From Geobacter sp. (GTDB lineage: Bacteria; Desulfobacterota; Desulfuromonadia; Geobacterales; Geobacteraceae): DNA of 64,000 nucleotides. Position 1 is the first letter of the stretch. Every line of letters starts with the position of its first letter. The position numbers and the translations under genes were made by a program. The stretch covers positions 1 through 64,000 of the forward strand of contig PJFC01000005.1 of NCBI GenBank assembly GCA_003574885.1. The letters are read 5' to 3'. Shown piece by piece: positions 52,731 through 63,054 of the stretch. The notes beneath the pieces are model-generated. The model was not told the DNA's origin. It worked only from the letters and a program-made list of their open reading frames with translations, and made no database searches.

Positions 52731-54575
52731 CTAATTGAGCCCCTTCCTGATCTGGTAGAGTTCTTCCATGTTGAGGCCGTTCAGTTCGTAGTACTCCCGT
52801 TCAAGTTCCTCCACGTAGAAGCGGTCGAGCCCTGAGTTTTCCAGGAAGTCCTCACGCAAGGCGATGTCCCTGGTATCGATGATGGTGGGGAGGAGGTTGT
52901 GGATGTAGATGGCTTCTTTCTTGATGGCGAGGATGGTTTCGCGGAAGAGCCCCTCCGGCAGTTCCCGGTCAATGAGCTTCTTGTGCCGCAGTTCGTCGCT
53001 GACTTCGCGCTTCAGGGCATCCTGGTCGGCCTTGGTGGCGTACTTGGAGTAGAAGTTGCGTATCCGTTCACGCACATGCTCCAGAAGGACGAGGAATATC
53101 CTCTCTTCGGCATCGATGGCGAGCAGTTGCTGGAGGAGATCGGGGATGGTCAAGCGTTTCTCTTCGATAAGGCTGAGGCCGCGAGTCAGGATGGTGACTT
53201 TTTTCCGTCCGTAGTTGCCCAGGTACTTGTTTTCGAGAATGCCGGTGATGAAGAGTGTCTCGAAGAGCTTCGGTTTGAGTGCGTCGAACTCGGTTTTGTT
53301 GCCGAGGAGGCTGCGCAGCATCTCTTCCGAGCTTCTGACGTTCTCCATGAATGCCAGCTGGCTTATGATGGAGGAAGCAGCATCGTACCGGTCGAAGTAG
53401 GTGATGATGTAGGAAAAGCCTTCCAGCAGGGAGATGTCGGCGCCATCACGGATCTTTTCGTCACAGGCCTTGCTGGCATCCAGGAGGAGTTCTTCGAAAG
53501 TGTGGTCGCGGTTTTCTGCCGCCAGCTTCTTGGCAAAGAGGAGTTTGAGCATGTCCTCCCGGTCGATGGTGCTTTCAATCTGCCGTTCGGAGAGGAAAAG
53601 CCCTTCGAGAATCTGCCTGGTCTCGGAAATATAGTCGTTTTCCTCCAGATCCACCAGCTTCTTGTCTTTTTTCAGCATCTCATCCAGGGTGTAGAAGAGG
53701 GCCCCGGGAATCTTGTTTCTGACTGAGAGGGTTTTCAGCCTGGTCAGACGGGCATTCTCCAGCTTGTTGATCTCACCCTTGCGGTTGCATTCGATGAGGA
53801 TGTTCTTGTATTCGTCGACGATTCGCCTGTTGTCCGGGTGCTTGTACATGACGTCGATGCGTATCCGCTCCTGCTGGTAGCGGTCTATGCCGTATCGGCT
53901 GGCGATTTCCGAGAGGCGGGAGAACTCTTCGTCGGAGATCTTCTTGTTGCGAAAGTAGAGGAATTTGAAAACGTCGCAGTATTCCTGGTGATTCTTGTTG
54001 ATCAGCTTGAAGAGGTAGAGTTGTGCAGCCGGGTCGTCGAGAAGGGCGAATATCTCGCCGATGAGGGCGTTGTCATCCTGCTCGCCCACAGAGGTGGAGC
54101 GCTTGATCGCCTTCCCGAGGAGTCTCAGTATCTGCTCCTGCTGCTGCTGGGGGGTCCCGGCGATGTTTCTGGAATGAAGGAAGAAAAAGTAGTTGAATAC
54201 GGCATTCCCCTCGAAGAATATCTTGTCATAGGAGAGGAAGCCGCTGGTAGAATCGCTGAACATGAGGTTGCCGGCATCTTTGCCATAGCGACCGCCGTAG
54301 AGGACAAGCCGGTTTATGACGTCACCCTTGGCCAGGTCGGCGATGGGCTGATCGACGCCGAACATGTACTCGCAGAAAGTACCGCCGTTTCCATGGTGGC
54401 TGATGCCGGTTTTGCCGATGGTGAATTCGTTGCCGGTCGAGAAGAAGCGGAGGTCGTCATCGCTTGACTGGTCAAAATTGAAAAAAAAGCGCTTGTGGGC
54501 GTCGACGCCGGCAGCAATGGCGTAATATTCGATATGCTGGTCTGGTTGCCCGTGCAGGCGGATGTCAGTGTGCAT
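52731..54575 (-). CDS. TIGR04442-like protein of unknown function
   Basis: 614 residues from ATG 54575 (GTG 54581 possible). Soluble, highly charged and mostly helical after residue about 170. The N-terminal part (IEYYAIAAGVDAHKRFFFNFD, FFEGNAVFNYFFFLHSRNIAG) is beta-rich. I recall a deltaproteobacterial family of this length and start (TIGR04442), without known function. No catalytic motif visible. It lies between an MBL hydrolase and the GAF/sigma-54 activator on the same strand. Confidence 0.6.
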   Translation of the reverse strand: MHTDIRLHGQPDQHIEYYAIAAGVDAHKRFFFNFDQSSDDDLRFFSTGNEFTIGKTGISHHGNGGTFCEYMFGVDQPIADLAKGDVINRLVLYGGRYGKDAGNLMFSDSTSGFLSYDKIFFEGNAVFNYFFFLHSRNIAGTPQQQQEQILRLLGKAIKRSTSVGEQDDNALIGEIFALLDDPAAQLYLFKLINKNHQEYCDVFKFLYFRNKKISDEEFSRLSEIASRYGIDRYQQERIRIDVMYKHPDNRRIVDEYKNILIECNRKGEINKLENARLTRLKTLSVRNKIPGALFYTLDEMLKKDKKLVDLEENDYISETRQILEGLFLSERQIESTIDREDMLKLLFAKKLAAENRDHTFEELLLDASKACDEKIRDGADISLLEGFSYIITYFDRYDAASSIISQLAFMENVRSSEEMLRSLLGNKTEFDALKPKLFETLFITGILENKYLGNYGRKKVTILTRGLSLIEEKRLTIPDLLQQLLAIDAEERIFLVLLEHVRERIRNFYSKYATKADQDALKREVSDELRHKKLIDRELPEGLFRETILAIKKEAIYIHNLLPTIIDTRDIALREDFLENSGLDRFYVEELEREYYELNGLNMEELYQIRKGLN

Positions 54576-54653
54576 CAGCACCGTCCATTGTCAGGTTCTG
54601 GCCGTATAAAGGTCCGCTGCTCCCGGAGAAGAATGAAGCACGGCGGACGAAGG

Positions 54654-55406
54654 TCATTCCAGCGTCATGCCGTCGTAGGCAAATTCGACCCCGGCCGGCA
54701 GCTTCGACCCGTCACGATAGGGGACTTCGTGGGTCAGATGGGTTAAAATGGCTCGTTCCGGCTTGAGCAGTGCAACCACGTCCAGCGCCCCCGCAATGTT
54801 GAAGTGGTTGTCGTGGGGGGTATAGCGCAGGGCGTCGATGATCAGAATCCTCAGCCCGGCGAGAAGATTCAGGGAACCGGCCGGGATCCGGCTGCAGTCG
54901 GTTAGGTACGCCATGTCGCCGAACCGGTAGCCGGTAGTGGGCATTTCCCCGTGAAGGAGCGGAACCGGGACAATGGTTGTGCCGAAAAGTGTGAACGGTC
55001 CCGTAACGACATGGGGGTCAAGGAGTGGTGCGTACCCTGCCGATGACTGCCCCTGGAAAATGTACCCAAAGTTCCGTGAGATTACCGACATGGTTTCCTC
55101 ACTGCCGTAACAGGGAACGATCCGCCTGTGGATGAAGTGGAAGCCGCGCAGGTCGTCGATTCCGTGGATATGGTCGGCATGGGAATGGGTAAACAACACC
55201 GCGTCGATACGCGGGAGGTCCTCACGAATGGCCTGTTTCCTCAGGTCGGTGGAAGTGTCCACCAGGATGTAGCGTCCGTCGATCTCGACGACGATTGAGG
55301 CACGCGTCCTCTTGTCCCGCGGGTCGCCGGAGAGACAGACCGGGCAACGGCAACCGACCATCGGTACACCGGTTGACGTTCCGCTGCCGAGAACGGTTAT
55401 TTTCAT
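54654..55406 (-). CDS. MBL-fold metallohydrolase (PhnP-like)
   Basis: 250 residues. VLGSGTSTGVPMVGCRCPVC opens the protein as in PhnP-type phosphodiesterases, including the Cys-rich zinc loop. The metal-binding FTHSHADHIHGIDD gives HxHxDH, followed by LLHGEMPT, YLTDCSRIP and THLTHE. Expected to cleave a phosphodiester, possibly a cyclic nucleotide or small RNA-like substrate; the true substrate is unknown. Confidence 0.85.
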   Translation of the reverse strand: MKITVLGSGTSTGVPMVGCRCPVCLSGDPRDKRTRASIVVEIDGRYILVDTSTDLRKQAIREDLPRIDAVLFTHSHADHIHGIDDLRGFHFIHRRIVPCYGSEETMSVISRNFGYIFQGQSSAGYAPLLDPHVVTGPFTLFGTTIVPVPLLHGEMPTTGYRFGDMAYLTDCSRIPAGSLNLLAGLRILIIDALRYTPHDNHFNIAGALDVVALLKPERAILTHLTHEVPYRDGSKLPAGVEFAYDGMTLE

Positions 55407-55506
55407 GATCGGTTACTCCGCTTCGGATGCTACTACATAGCATGATTGCCCCCTCCAGGCAAGGAGTTTGTCCTGTTTCCCGATGTTTACGGGGGAGGTC
55501 CACCGC

Positions 55507-58446
55507 TCATTCCGTGGAGAAGTTCCGGGTCAGATGCAGCCTGATGGCATCCTCGAACTCTGCCTCACGGTCCCCCTTGTAGACCATGGAGGAGCCGATC
55601 TCGGCGGCGAGAATGGCGGACAGGTATTTGGGGGGGAGTTTGGCAAGGCGCCGCCGGTATCGGGGTTCCTCGCGCAGCATGCGCGGCAGGTGGCTGAGAA
55701 TGACGCGACGGTACAGCGGTTGTCGGCAGAGCTCCGGCCTTTCCTGGAAGAACCGGAAGAGATGGGTGTAATTGCCGTTGATCTCGGTACTCAGGGAGTT
55801 GGAGATATCGGTGAAGAGGAGTGCCGGCTGTTCTCGATGTCGCTTCAGAATCAGCCTCGCCTCGTCGCGCGCCCGTTTTTCCAGAATTTCGAGGACATCG
55901 TGGACGTACCGCTCCTTTTCCGCCATGAACTCATCCTCTGAGAGGAGCAGATTGGCGATGATCTCGTAGGAGGAGGAGATGACCCCGCACTTGTTGGCCG
56001 ATGCGTCGCGCATGACGATTATGTCTCTCTTCTGGAGTTCAACCCTGGCTGCAGGGGTGATGAAGGAGTTTGCCCCCTCCACGATGGCCCGTGCCGAGGG
56101 GGTGCCGTCCGGAAGGATGAACCGTTCCCAGTTCCCTTCGTCGATGCTTTCGGGGCGGCCGCCGGCGGGAATGAAGATATCCGACGGGACGGTAAAGGGG
56201 AGTTCGCCGTACTCCCGGGAGAATTCGTCGATGGATATCCATTCCTCGTGGAGGCCCGTAATGTCACGGGTTACCTTCCGGTAGAGTTCGCGTAGACCTT
56301 CCTTTCTGCTGCCGGTCCGGAAAAGCATGATTCCGCCGGGATTGAGCGCCGCCGGGTCGAAGGCATCCAGGTCCCGGGAGAGGAGTATGCGTCTGAGCTC
56401 TCCATGGTCGGCTCCCTGGGGGTCGGCAACGGCTGCAGTCCCGTCCAGAATGAGGGCGATTTTCATCTTCGGGCAGCGCTCCAGCATGATGCGCATGGCG
56501 TTTCCCGCCACGTCGCCGTTGGGACCGCCGGTGAACTTGACGGAGAAAGGATCCCTGCGGATGTCTATTCCCAGTTCACCCATGGTTATTTCGGCAAAGG
56601 TCACCACGCCGGTGGAGGTGACGCCGTACTCCTTGTGGTTGATCCCAACCCGCTTGCTCGACATGATGCCGATGCCGAGCATATAGCCGCGAAGACGGGA
56701 AAGACGGGCGATCGCTTCGATCATGCCGTCATGCATGTTTTCGTCGGGGCCGAGTTCGATCGGTTCGTCTTCCCGGTAGTAGTCGACCACGGCAGGGTTT
56801 CGCGCCACGCCGTTATCGGTTATGAAGATGTCGAGGAACGCGTTGGTGATTCCGTACTGGAGCTTGTAGAGGCGCCAGATCTCCAGTTCCCGTTCCCTCG
56901 CCCGCATCAGGTCGGAGGCGTCCAGAAGCATCACCAGCTTGGAGCCGCCTTCGTAAATGTCCTTGTTTTTGAAATGCTGGGTATGGGCCAGAACGAAGTT
57001 TTCCCGGAAGAGGGTGGCTGCGTTGGTGGTAAAGTCGTCCGGTGACCGGGCTATGACAGTCCGCCACCCTCCCCGTGCTATGTCCGAAAAGCCGATGTGG
57101 TAGCCGAAACCGTAACGGCTGAAGAAGAAGGTTACCCTGAACGGCGTTGCAGGCGGCAGGTCGGAGGTGAAGTCGGTGCCCAGGTCGGCCAGGTAGGCGG
57201 GGTCGAGGCGGAAGGCGAGTGCCTGCTTTTCCGGGACAAAGAAGTTGGTCTTGAGGATGTGCGTGATGAAAGTGAGGCCGCAGCGGAAGATAGTGCGTCG
57301 CACCTCGTCCAGGTGGCGGTGGCCGGTGTTGTACCCTTCGATTTCCTGCGCCGTTTCGGCGAGGACCTTTGGGTAAAGGGGGTCACGGTCGGTGAGCGCC
57401 GGGTCGAACCTGACCCGAAAGAGCCTGATGAGCTGGAGCCCCATTTCCGGATGGCTGTGGAACGCCCCCTGTACGTCGTCGAGCCCGAAGCGGTCGGGCT
57501 GGTTGTGGGCCAGGTTGGAATGGCAGAAGGAGATGAAGGCGTTGACAAGGGAGGCATCTTCTCCGGACATGAGACCGTTGACGACGAACTCCCGATAGCT
57601 GTAGGAACGGGTTGCAAGAATCTGGGTGGTGGCGAGTTCCTGCCGAAGCCTGGCGTAGAGATTGGACTCGCAGTCCAGGGGGACACCCCCCTGGCAGCGG
57701 ACATAGAAGGTGCCGAGAAAGTAGGGGTGAACGCCGTTGGATATGGTCAGGCAGTAGGCGCGGTTTACCCCCAGTTCCAGGCGCTTGAATACCTCCATTA
57801 TCTGGATGAGAAAATCCTTCTGGGGAGGGTTTCCCACGGCGAAGTGGACACGGGATTCATTCCCCGCAGCGATCGGCTCCACATCCAGGAAAAGTCCTCC
57901 CCCCTGGTTCCCTTTCTGGTAAAGGTTCAGGACCTGAGCGATGCGGACCGATGGTGCAACCCGGACATACCGTTCATGGTTCAGCCAGATTATCCTGAGC
58001 AGCCGGTCGAAATCAGCCATATCGAAGTCGGGATAGTTGCGACGCAGTTCCCCGCGTATTTTCGCCCTGACGGTTGCCGGGACGGCCGGGCCAATTCCCT
58101 CATTAATCTCTTCGTTGCTTTTCCGGTCGAATTCGAACCGCTGTATCTCAAGGGATTCGGGGATGCCCGGCAACGGCCCTTCCGAATGTACAAACATGGC
58201 AAAGGAGATCTCCCTCTCATGGATCTCCCGGAGGGTAAGGGTCTCGTAGAGCGAGCCCGGATAGTTCCGGACGGCGAGTATGTGGGTCTTGTCCCGGTCG
58301 GCCAGGATCAGCCGGCGGTTTCCCCTGAGACTCCCCAGTTCCCGTTCCAGGATGCCGAGCGCTTCCGGTTCATCCTTCATGGTGATGAAGAAGTAGGGGG
58401 TCATCTGTTCCCGGAGCCAGCGGCGGTTTTCCGATTTTACGCTCAT
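55507..58446 (-). CDS. Large NAD-dependent glutamate dehydrogenase
   Basis: 979 residues, start after GGAG. Shorter than the 1,600-residue type but of the same class: a long N-terminal regulatory region (about 1-430), then the catalytic core with YEGGSKLVMLLD, RDPFSVKFTGGPNGDVAGNAMRI (substrate and NAD sites) and a Rossmann part ALILDGTAAVADPQGAD. ANSFITPAARVELQ is conserved in glutamate dehydrogenases. It interconverts glutamate and 2-oxoglutarate. It starts 14 bases after metX, so it likely shares its message and the SAM riboswitch. Confidence 0.85.
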   Translation of the reverse strand: MSVKSENRRWLREQMTPYFFITMKDEPEALGILERELGSLRGNRRLILADRDKTHILAVRNYPGSLYETLTLREIHEREISFAMFVHSEGPLPGIPESLEIQRFEFDRKSNEEINEGIGPAVPATVRAKIRGELRRNYPDFDMADFDRLLRIIWLNHERYVRVAPSVRIAQVLNLYQKGNQGGGLFLDVEPIAAGNESRVHFAVGNPPQKDFLIQIMEVFKRLELGVNRAYCLTISNGVHPYFLGTFYVRCQGGVPLDCESNLYARLRQELATTQILATRSYSYREFVVNGLMSGEDASLVNAFISFCHSNLAHNQPDRFGLDDVQGAFHSHPEMGLQLIRLFRVRFDPALTDRDPLYPKVLAETAQEIEGYNTGHRHLDEVRRTIFRCGLTFITHILKTNFFVPEKQALAFRLDPAYLADLGTDFTSDLPPATPFRVTFFFSRYGFGYHIGFSDIARGGWRTVIARSPDDFTTNAATLFRENFVLAHTQHFKNKDIYEGGSKLVMLLDASDLMRARERELEIWRLYKLQYGITNAFLDIFITDNGVARNPAVVDYYREDEPIELGPDENMHDGMIEAIARLSRLRGYMLGIGIMSSKRVGINHKEYGVTSTGVVTFAEITMGELGIDIRRDPFSVKFTGGPNGDVAGNAMRIMLERCPKMKIALILDGTAAVADPQGADHGELRRILLSRDLDAFDPAALNPGGIMLFRTGSRKEGLRELYRKVTRDITGLHEEWISIDEFSREYGELPFTVPSDIFIPAGGRPESIDEGNWERFILPDGTPSARAIVEGANSFITPAARVELQKRDIIVMRDASANKCGVISSSYEIIANLLLSEDEFMAEKERYVHDVLEILEKRARDEARLILKRHREQPALLFTDISNSLSTEINGNYTHLFRFFQERPELCRQPLYRRVILSHLPRMLREEPRYRRRLAKLPPKYLSAILAAEIGSSMVYKGDREAEFEDAIRLHLTRNFSTE

Positions 58447-58460
58447 GATGACATGCTCCG

Positions 58461-59567
58461 TTACTCTCCCTCCACAGTCTCCAGAAAGGTTTTGACCATG
58501 GGGGCGAATGTTTCATGCTCGAGGAGGAAGGCGTCGTGGCCGTAGGAGGAGGGGATAAGGTGGTATTCAACCGGTTTGCCGATCTTCTGGAGGACGCTCA
58601 CCATCTCTTCGGTCTGGTAGGGTGGATAGAGCCAGTCGGAGGTGAAGGCGAAAAACTGGAGGGGTGCCTGAACCTGGGAAAAAGCTTCCTCCAGGGATTC
58701 GTACCCCGAGGAGACATCGTAGAGATCCAGGGCCTTGGCCAGGTAAAGGAAGGAATTTGCGTCGAAGCGGTCGACGAAGTTGTAGCCGTTATACGAAAGA
58801 TAACGCTCCACCTCGAACTGGCCGAAAAAGTCGAACAGGCCGTCCCTGGCGGAGAAACGGCGATCGAACTTGGCGGTCATGGATTCGTCGGAGAGAAAGG
58901 TGATGTGGCCAATCCCCCGTGCCAGGGCCAGCCCGTCCTTGGGGTTCTTGCGGTATTCCCCTTTTTTCCAGGTCGGGTCGTTGAAGATAGCCCAGCGGGC
59001 CACAGCGTTCAGGGAGATGGCTTGGGCCGACGGGCGCGGCGTCGCGGCAAGCACAACTGCGGAGGCGATGCGCTCCGGCAGCTGGGTAGCCCATTCCAGT
59101 GCCTGCATCCCTCCCATGCTGCCGCCGAGGACGGTAAGAAGTCGGTCGATTCCCAGGTGATCGATGAGGAACTCCTGGGCACGCACCATGTCGCGCACGG
59201 TGATGACCGGGAAGGAGAGGTTGTAGCGCTTGCCCGTGCGGGGGTTTATGGAGGCGGGGCCGGTTGACCCGAAGCATGAGCCGATGACGTTCGCACAGAT
59301 GACGAAATACCGGTCCGTATCAAGGAGACGGCCGGGACCGACGATGGCGTCCCACCATCCCGGTTTCGGATCGTCTTCGGATGATTTGCCAGCCAGGTGG
59401 GCGTTGCCGGTCCAGGCGTGGGTCACCAGGATGGCGTTTGAACGCGCCGCGTTGAGGGTCCCGTAGGTCTCGTAGACGAGAGTTATTGGTGACAGGATGC
59501 GGCCGCTCTCAAGCCGGAGCCCCGTGTCGATGGTCAGTGATTGTTCTTGTACGATGCCGACGGACAT
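58461..59567 (-). CDS. metX: Homoserine O-acetyltransferase
   Basis: 368 residues from ATG 59567, the usual family length; the longer frame runs back into the riboswitch terminator and is not real. An alpha/beta hydrolase with the nucleophile elbow [14 protein letters not shown], the catalytic Asp in FTSDWLYPP and His in [29 protein letters not shown] is typical of MetX. It acetylates homoserine with acetyl-CoA in methionine synthesis. Regulated by the SAM riboswitch just upstream. Confidence 0.93.
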   Translation of the reverse strand: MSVGIVQEQSLTIDTGLRLESGRILSPITLVYETYGTLNAARSNAILVTHAWTGNAHLAGKSSEDDPKPGWWDAIVGPGRLLDTDRYFVICANVIGSCFGSTGPASINPRTGKRYNLSFPVITVRDMVRAQEFLIDHLGIDRLLTVLGGSMGGMQALEWATQLPERIASAVVLAATPRPSAQAISLNAVARWAIFNDPTWKKGEYRKNPKDGLALARGIGHITFLSDESMTAKFDRRFSARDGLFDFFGQFEVERYLSYNGYNFVDRFDANSFLYLAKALDLYDVSSGYESLEEAFSQVQAPLQFFAFTSDWLYPPYQTEEMVSVLQKIGKPVEYHLIPSSYGHDAFLLEHETFAPMVKTFLETVEGE

Positions 59568-59663
59568 TGGATTCTCACTCTTCAGTGCGGAAGCCTGTAG
59601 CAGGGTAGCGCGGAAGGAAGTCTTTACTTCCAGCCTTCCGAGCTTCCGCTCTTCAGCACAAGA

Positions 59664-59699
59664 AAGCCCCTTCTCACGAGTGATGATGAGAAGGGGCTT
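59664..59699 (-). terminator. Riboswitch expression-platform terminator
   Basis: AGCCCCTTCTCA and TGAGAAGGGGCT form a 12-bp stem; on the minus strand it is followed by TTTCTTG. It lies between the SAM aptamer and metX, as expected for SAM-dependent premature termination. Confidence 0.88.
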
Positions 59700-59726
59700 C
59701 AGATGTGCGACCATCGTCCAAGCGCC

Positions 59727-59942
59727 TCTCTCATCTTTGCCTTGCGGCAGGATTTAGCACCTGACGTTCTCCGCTTCGCCGTCGGTTCAGTGTCTGCGGG
59801 CCTCGTCGGAAACTCCCTGCCGTATCCATTGGTACGCTCGTCGTTTCCCCTCTGCCGCCTTGACCTCGAACCGAATGCAAACCAGAGCAACCGGTTGCTG
59901 TGGCTTCGCAGGGCCTGTCCCTCCACCACTCTCGATAAGAAA
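59727..59942 (-). ncRNA. SAM-I (S-box) riboswitch before metX
   Basis: On the minus strand the leader reads CTTATCGAGAGTGGTGGAGG, then GGACAGGCCCTGCGAAGCC and CAGCAACC, and ends with AGGTGCTAAATCCTGC and a G/A-rich 3' side of P1. These are the conserved S-box elements (kink-turn AGAG/GGTGGAGG, GGCCC, AACC, and the GGTGC-AAxTCC block). An intrinsic terminator follows. High SAM should stop transcription of metX and probably of the adjoining glutamate dehydrogenase gene. The aptamer is longer than usual because of an extended P3/P4 region. Confidence 0.88.
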
Positions 59943-60028
59943 GCTAGCTATTCAATTTTCATGAAAAAGAATACGAGAGGGGTCCGGTTTTGTCAACAAA
60001 TTGTTGCCCCTATGCCCCTCCTGTTCCG

Positions 60029-61942
60029 CTAAAACTGCTCGCCGGTCCACATCTCCTCGCTGAACCGGATGACCTTGTTTCGTCCCGTCTCCTTAGCTTT
60101 GTAAAGCGCGACGTCAGCGTATTTGATGGCCTGCCAGAAGAGCTGGGTGTCGATGGGAAATTCGCTGACGCCGAGGCTGATGGTCTTTTTGAGCACCCCG
60201 TCCTGGACCTTGAACTTGGCATTCTGCACGCTTTCCCGTATCTTTTCAGCCACCTTCATGGTTTCATCTTTGTTGGTGTCAAGAAGGACCACGAGGAATT
60301 CCTCACCGCCGAATCGAATGACCAGGTCGGATGTCCTGACGCTGCTCCTGATGAGGTCGGAAGTCTCCTTGAGCACGGCATCGCCCGCATTGTGGCCATA
60401 CACGTCGTTCACCTGTTTGAAATAGTCCAGGTCGCACATGATGAGGCCAATATTCTTGCCGCGTCGCATGACCCCGGCGACCATGTTCTCGGTGCACTCC
60501 TGCAGGAATCTTCTGTTGTACAGGCCGGTCAGCGAATCCTTGAGAGCGGAATCCCTCAGGGTGTCCATGAGCCTCTTGGCTTCGATCACCGAGAGAGACT
60601 CTTTGACGTATTGCCTCGCCTTGAACACTTTCCGGTCGATGTCATGCTGGTCCTGGTAACGCGGGTCGGCCTTGTCGAACACGAGCTGCACCACTCCGCC
60701 GGTCCCTCCGCCGATGATCATCGGGATGCAGTAGTGTTCCTTCCCCTGCTCAATCTGGAACTGCTTGCAGATGTGGGGATAGACCATAGATGAGATGGCG
60801 TGGCTGGTCTTCTTCGCCTTGCACAGTTCGCTGCTGTCCAGGATGTCAGGGCTGCAGAACGATTCATTATCCGAGAGGACCAGGGGGAAAACCGGGCTCA
60901 TCTTGTTCTGGTTGGTCGGAATCTCGTAGATGAGGAATTCATCGATGCCGACATGTTCCCGCAGTACATTCCCCAGGCGGGAGTATACGTCTTCCAGAGT
61001 GTCGTCTTCTTCGATGACCTTTTTGAAGGTCGTCATGCCGTGGATCGATTCCATGAGGCCGTTGAATTCAGCGGAGAGGATACCGATTTCATCCTTGGAG
61101 TGGATTGCGATTTTCTTGGACAGATCGACGTCTCCTGTCCCCAGGGCGTGAATCTGCTCAATGATGGATTTCACCGGATTGGCGATGGATCTTGATATCC
61201 AGATGGTGAAAATGCCAAGGAGAACCATGGCGATGACCAGGACAACAACAACGATGGTAGTGGTATACGTGACAGTGGAGTTTATTGTTCCGGCGTTTTC
61301 CGTATAGAGGTGGGAGGTGTTGGCTGAATAGTTGTTGGACAGAGCCAGTGCCTCGTCGAGGGTTTGTTGGTAGTCCTTCAGCTTCACATTGCCCCTGTTG
61401 CTGTCCCGCAGGTTCTCCATTTTCTGGTCGGTGAATGCCTGAAATTTCTTGACGAGAATTCCCTGGAGCGTTGTCATCTCACGGACGTATTTCTCACCGG
61501 CCAGGTCTCCTCTGACGGGCGAGGTAGTAAATGTTTCGATCAGTTTGCCGTTTTCCCGCGAGTAATCATTCACTCTCCCCCCTGTTTGCAGAGCTGAGAG
61601 AAATGCACTGATATCTTCAAGGCGGGCCTTGGACGTCTCGATTCTGCGCAGGGCACTCCTGATATCGGGCGTTCTGGAAAGTTCAAGGGCGTCAAGGTTC
61701 AGACTCTGGATGTTTCGGGCAATCTTCTGAGCCAGCCTGTCCTGGGGAATAAGGTCCCTGACGATGTTGTCGGTTTTCTGGTTAACGGTGAAGAGAGCGG
61801 CCATGGTGACAACGAAGAGCATCACGAACCAGAAAAGGACACCGACGGAAAAGAGGCGGAATTTCTTCTTGATGGGGAGGTCGACAAAGGTTATGAAATT
61901 TATGAACCGACGGGACATGTCTTTGACGTTGTTTTCAGGCAT
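60029..61942 (-). CDS. Membrane-bound diguanylate cyclase (GGDEF) with HAMP and GAF-like domains
   Basis: 637 residues from the ATG at 61942; the longer frame to 62032 lacks support. Membrane segment 1 (SVGVLFWFVMLFVVTMAALF), a helical periplasmic sensor of about 190 residues, membrane segment 2 (VVVVLVIAMVLLGIFTIWI), a HAMP linker (SRSIANPVKSII), a GAF-like region, then GGDEF at about residues 470-630. The active site RFGGEEF is intact and RTSD five residues before it matches the inhibitory I-site RxxD. It should make cyclic di-GMP with feedback control. Signal unknown. Confidence 0.9.
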   Translation of the reverse strand: MPENNVKDMSRRFINFITFVDLPIKKKFRLFSVGVLFWFVMLFVVTMAALFTVNQKTDNIVRDLIPQDRLAQKIARNIQSLNLDALELSRTPDIRSALRRIETSKARLEDISAFLSALQTGGRVNDYSRENGKLIETFTTSPVRGDLAGEKYVREMTTLQGILVKKFQAFTDQKMENLRDSNRGNVKLKDYQQTLDEALALSNNYSANTSHLYTENAGTINSTVTYTTTIVVVVLVIAMVLLGIFTIWISRSIANPVKSIIEQIHALGTGDVDLSKKIAIHSKDEIGILSAEFNGLMESIHGMTTFKKVIEEDDTLEDVYSRLGNVLREHVGIDEFLIYEIPTNQNKMSPVFPLVLSDNESFCSPDILDSSELCKAKKTSHAISSMVYPHICKQFQIEQGKEHYCIPMIIGGGTGGVVQLVFDKADPRYQDQHDIDRKVFKARQYVKESLSVIEAKRLMDTLRDSALKDSLTGLYNRRFLQECTENMVAGVMRRGKNIGLIMCDLDYFKQVNDVYGHNAGDAVLKETSDLIRSSVRTSDLVIRFGGEEFLVVLLDTNKDETMKVAEKIRESVQNAKFKVQDGVLKKTISLGVSEFPIDTQLFWQAIKYADVALYKAKETGRNKVIRFSEEMWTGEQF

Positions 61943-62098
61943 GCAGGTGGATTCTCCCTCGCGCATTGAATGTCGGTTGGAAAACCCGGCAATTATTCCA
62001 GATAAACTACCATTAATCAATATATTTTGCATGTTTGAGTCGAAGCAGGTGAGAGGGGTATAATTGCTAAGAGGGGGGTGTGGTGAGGATATGCAGGG

Positions 62099-62135
62099 AT
62101 AATCAGGGAGGCCGCTTGCAGGCCTCCCTGATTAT
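62099..62135 (-). terminator. Hairpin after rpoH
   Basis: A 15-bp perfect stem, ATAATCAGGGAGGCC with its complement, 25 bases past the rpoH stop codon. No clear T-run on the minus strand, but the stem strength makes a 3'-end function likely. Confidence 0.7.
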
Positions 62136-62160
62136 GGCAGGGCGGATGTCAGCAGGTGTG

Positions 62161-63003
62161 TTACCCGGCGAGGAGCGGAGTGAGAGCGGCCTTCATCTTT
62201 CTCAGGGCACCCTCTTCGATCTGGCGCACCCGCTCGCGGGAGATGGCGAAGTGGTCGGCGATCTCCTGGAGAGTGAGGGGGGCATCGGCGGTGACACGGT
62301 GTTCGATGATGTAACGCTCCTTCTCATTGAGCGAGGTAAGGGCGGAGGCTATTCCGTGTTGCAGCAGCCTGTTCTCCTGGAGCTCGGCCAACTGCTCTTC
62401 CTGGTTCTGACGATCATCGGCCAGGCTGTCCAGAAGGGTGAGCCCGTCGCCACCGGCGATTTCCGCATCGAGGGAGTGTTCGCCGCGCATTCGCTGTTCC
62501 ATCTCTACGACGTCTGACTCCCGCACATCCAGGGAGAGGGCGGTTGCTTCGCTGTCGTCGTGGCCGGTCATCTGTCTGATGGCGGTTTTGGCCTGGTTCA
62601 GCTTGAAAAAGAGCTTCTTCTGCGCCTGGGTGGTACCGATTTTAAGCAGGCTCCAGCCGGAGATGATGTGGTTCTGGATATAGGCCCGGATCCACCAGAC
62701 AGCATAGGAGATGAGGCGGAATCCTTTGTAGGGATTGAACTTGCGCACGGCCATCATGAGACCCACATTACCTTCCTGAATCAGGTCGAGCATTCTCATG
62801 CCGTAGTCCCGGTATTCAGCGGCGATCTTCACCACGAAGCGAAGGTTAGCGGTAATCAGACGGTGTGCCGCTTCAAGATCCTTGTCTTCGTAGAATTTTA
62901 CGGCGAGTAGTTGTTCCTCCTCCGGGGAGAGCAGAGGGAATTTCTTTATTTCGGACAGATAGAGATTGAGGCTGTCGGCAACGACAGGCATGGTCATTGT
63001 CAT
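62161..63003 (-). CDS. rpoH: Heat-shock sigma factor sigma-32
   Basis: 280 residues from ATG 63003, after AAGGAG. Region 2 (LITANLRFVVKIAAEYRDYG, LDLIQEGNVGLMMAVRKFNPYKGFRLISYAVWWIRAYIQ) and region 4 (LTLQEIADHFAISRERVRQIEEGALRKM) are complete. QKKLFFKLNQAK is the RpoH box that separates this family from other sigma-70 proteins. It directs heat-shock genes. A perfect CIRCE operator lies in its upstream region, so HrcA probably represses it. Confidence 0.93.
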   Translation of the reverse strand: MTMTMPVVADSLNLYLSEIKKFPLLSPEEEQLLAVKFYEDKDLEAAHRLITANLRFVVKIAAEYRDYGMRMLDLIQEGNVGLMMAVRKFNPYKGFRLISYAVWWIRAYIQNHIISGWSLLKIGTTQAQKKLFFKLNQAKTAIRQMTGHDDSEATALSLDVRESDVVEMEQRMRGEHSLDAEIAGGDGLTLLDSLADDRQNQEEQLAELQENRLLQHGIASALTSLNEKERYIIEHRVTADAPLTLQEIADHFAISRERVRQIEEGALRKMKAALTPLLAG

Positions 63004-63054
63004 GGCGTGTTTTCTCCTTCGTCAGTAAGTGCGCGATTTCCGGTCACAGCTTTG

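Noticed and set aside
59568-59714. N-terminal extension of metX
   Set aside because: It would translate the riboswitch terminator. The family length matches the start at 59567.
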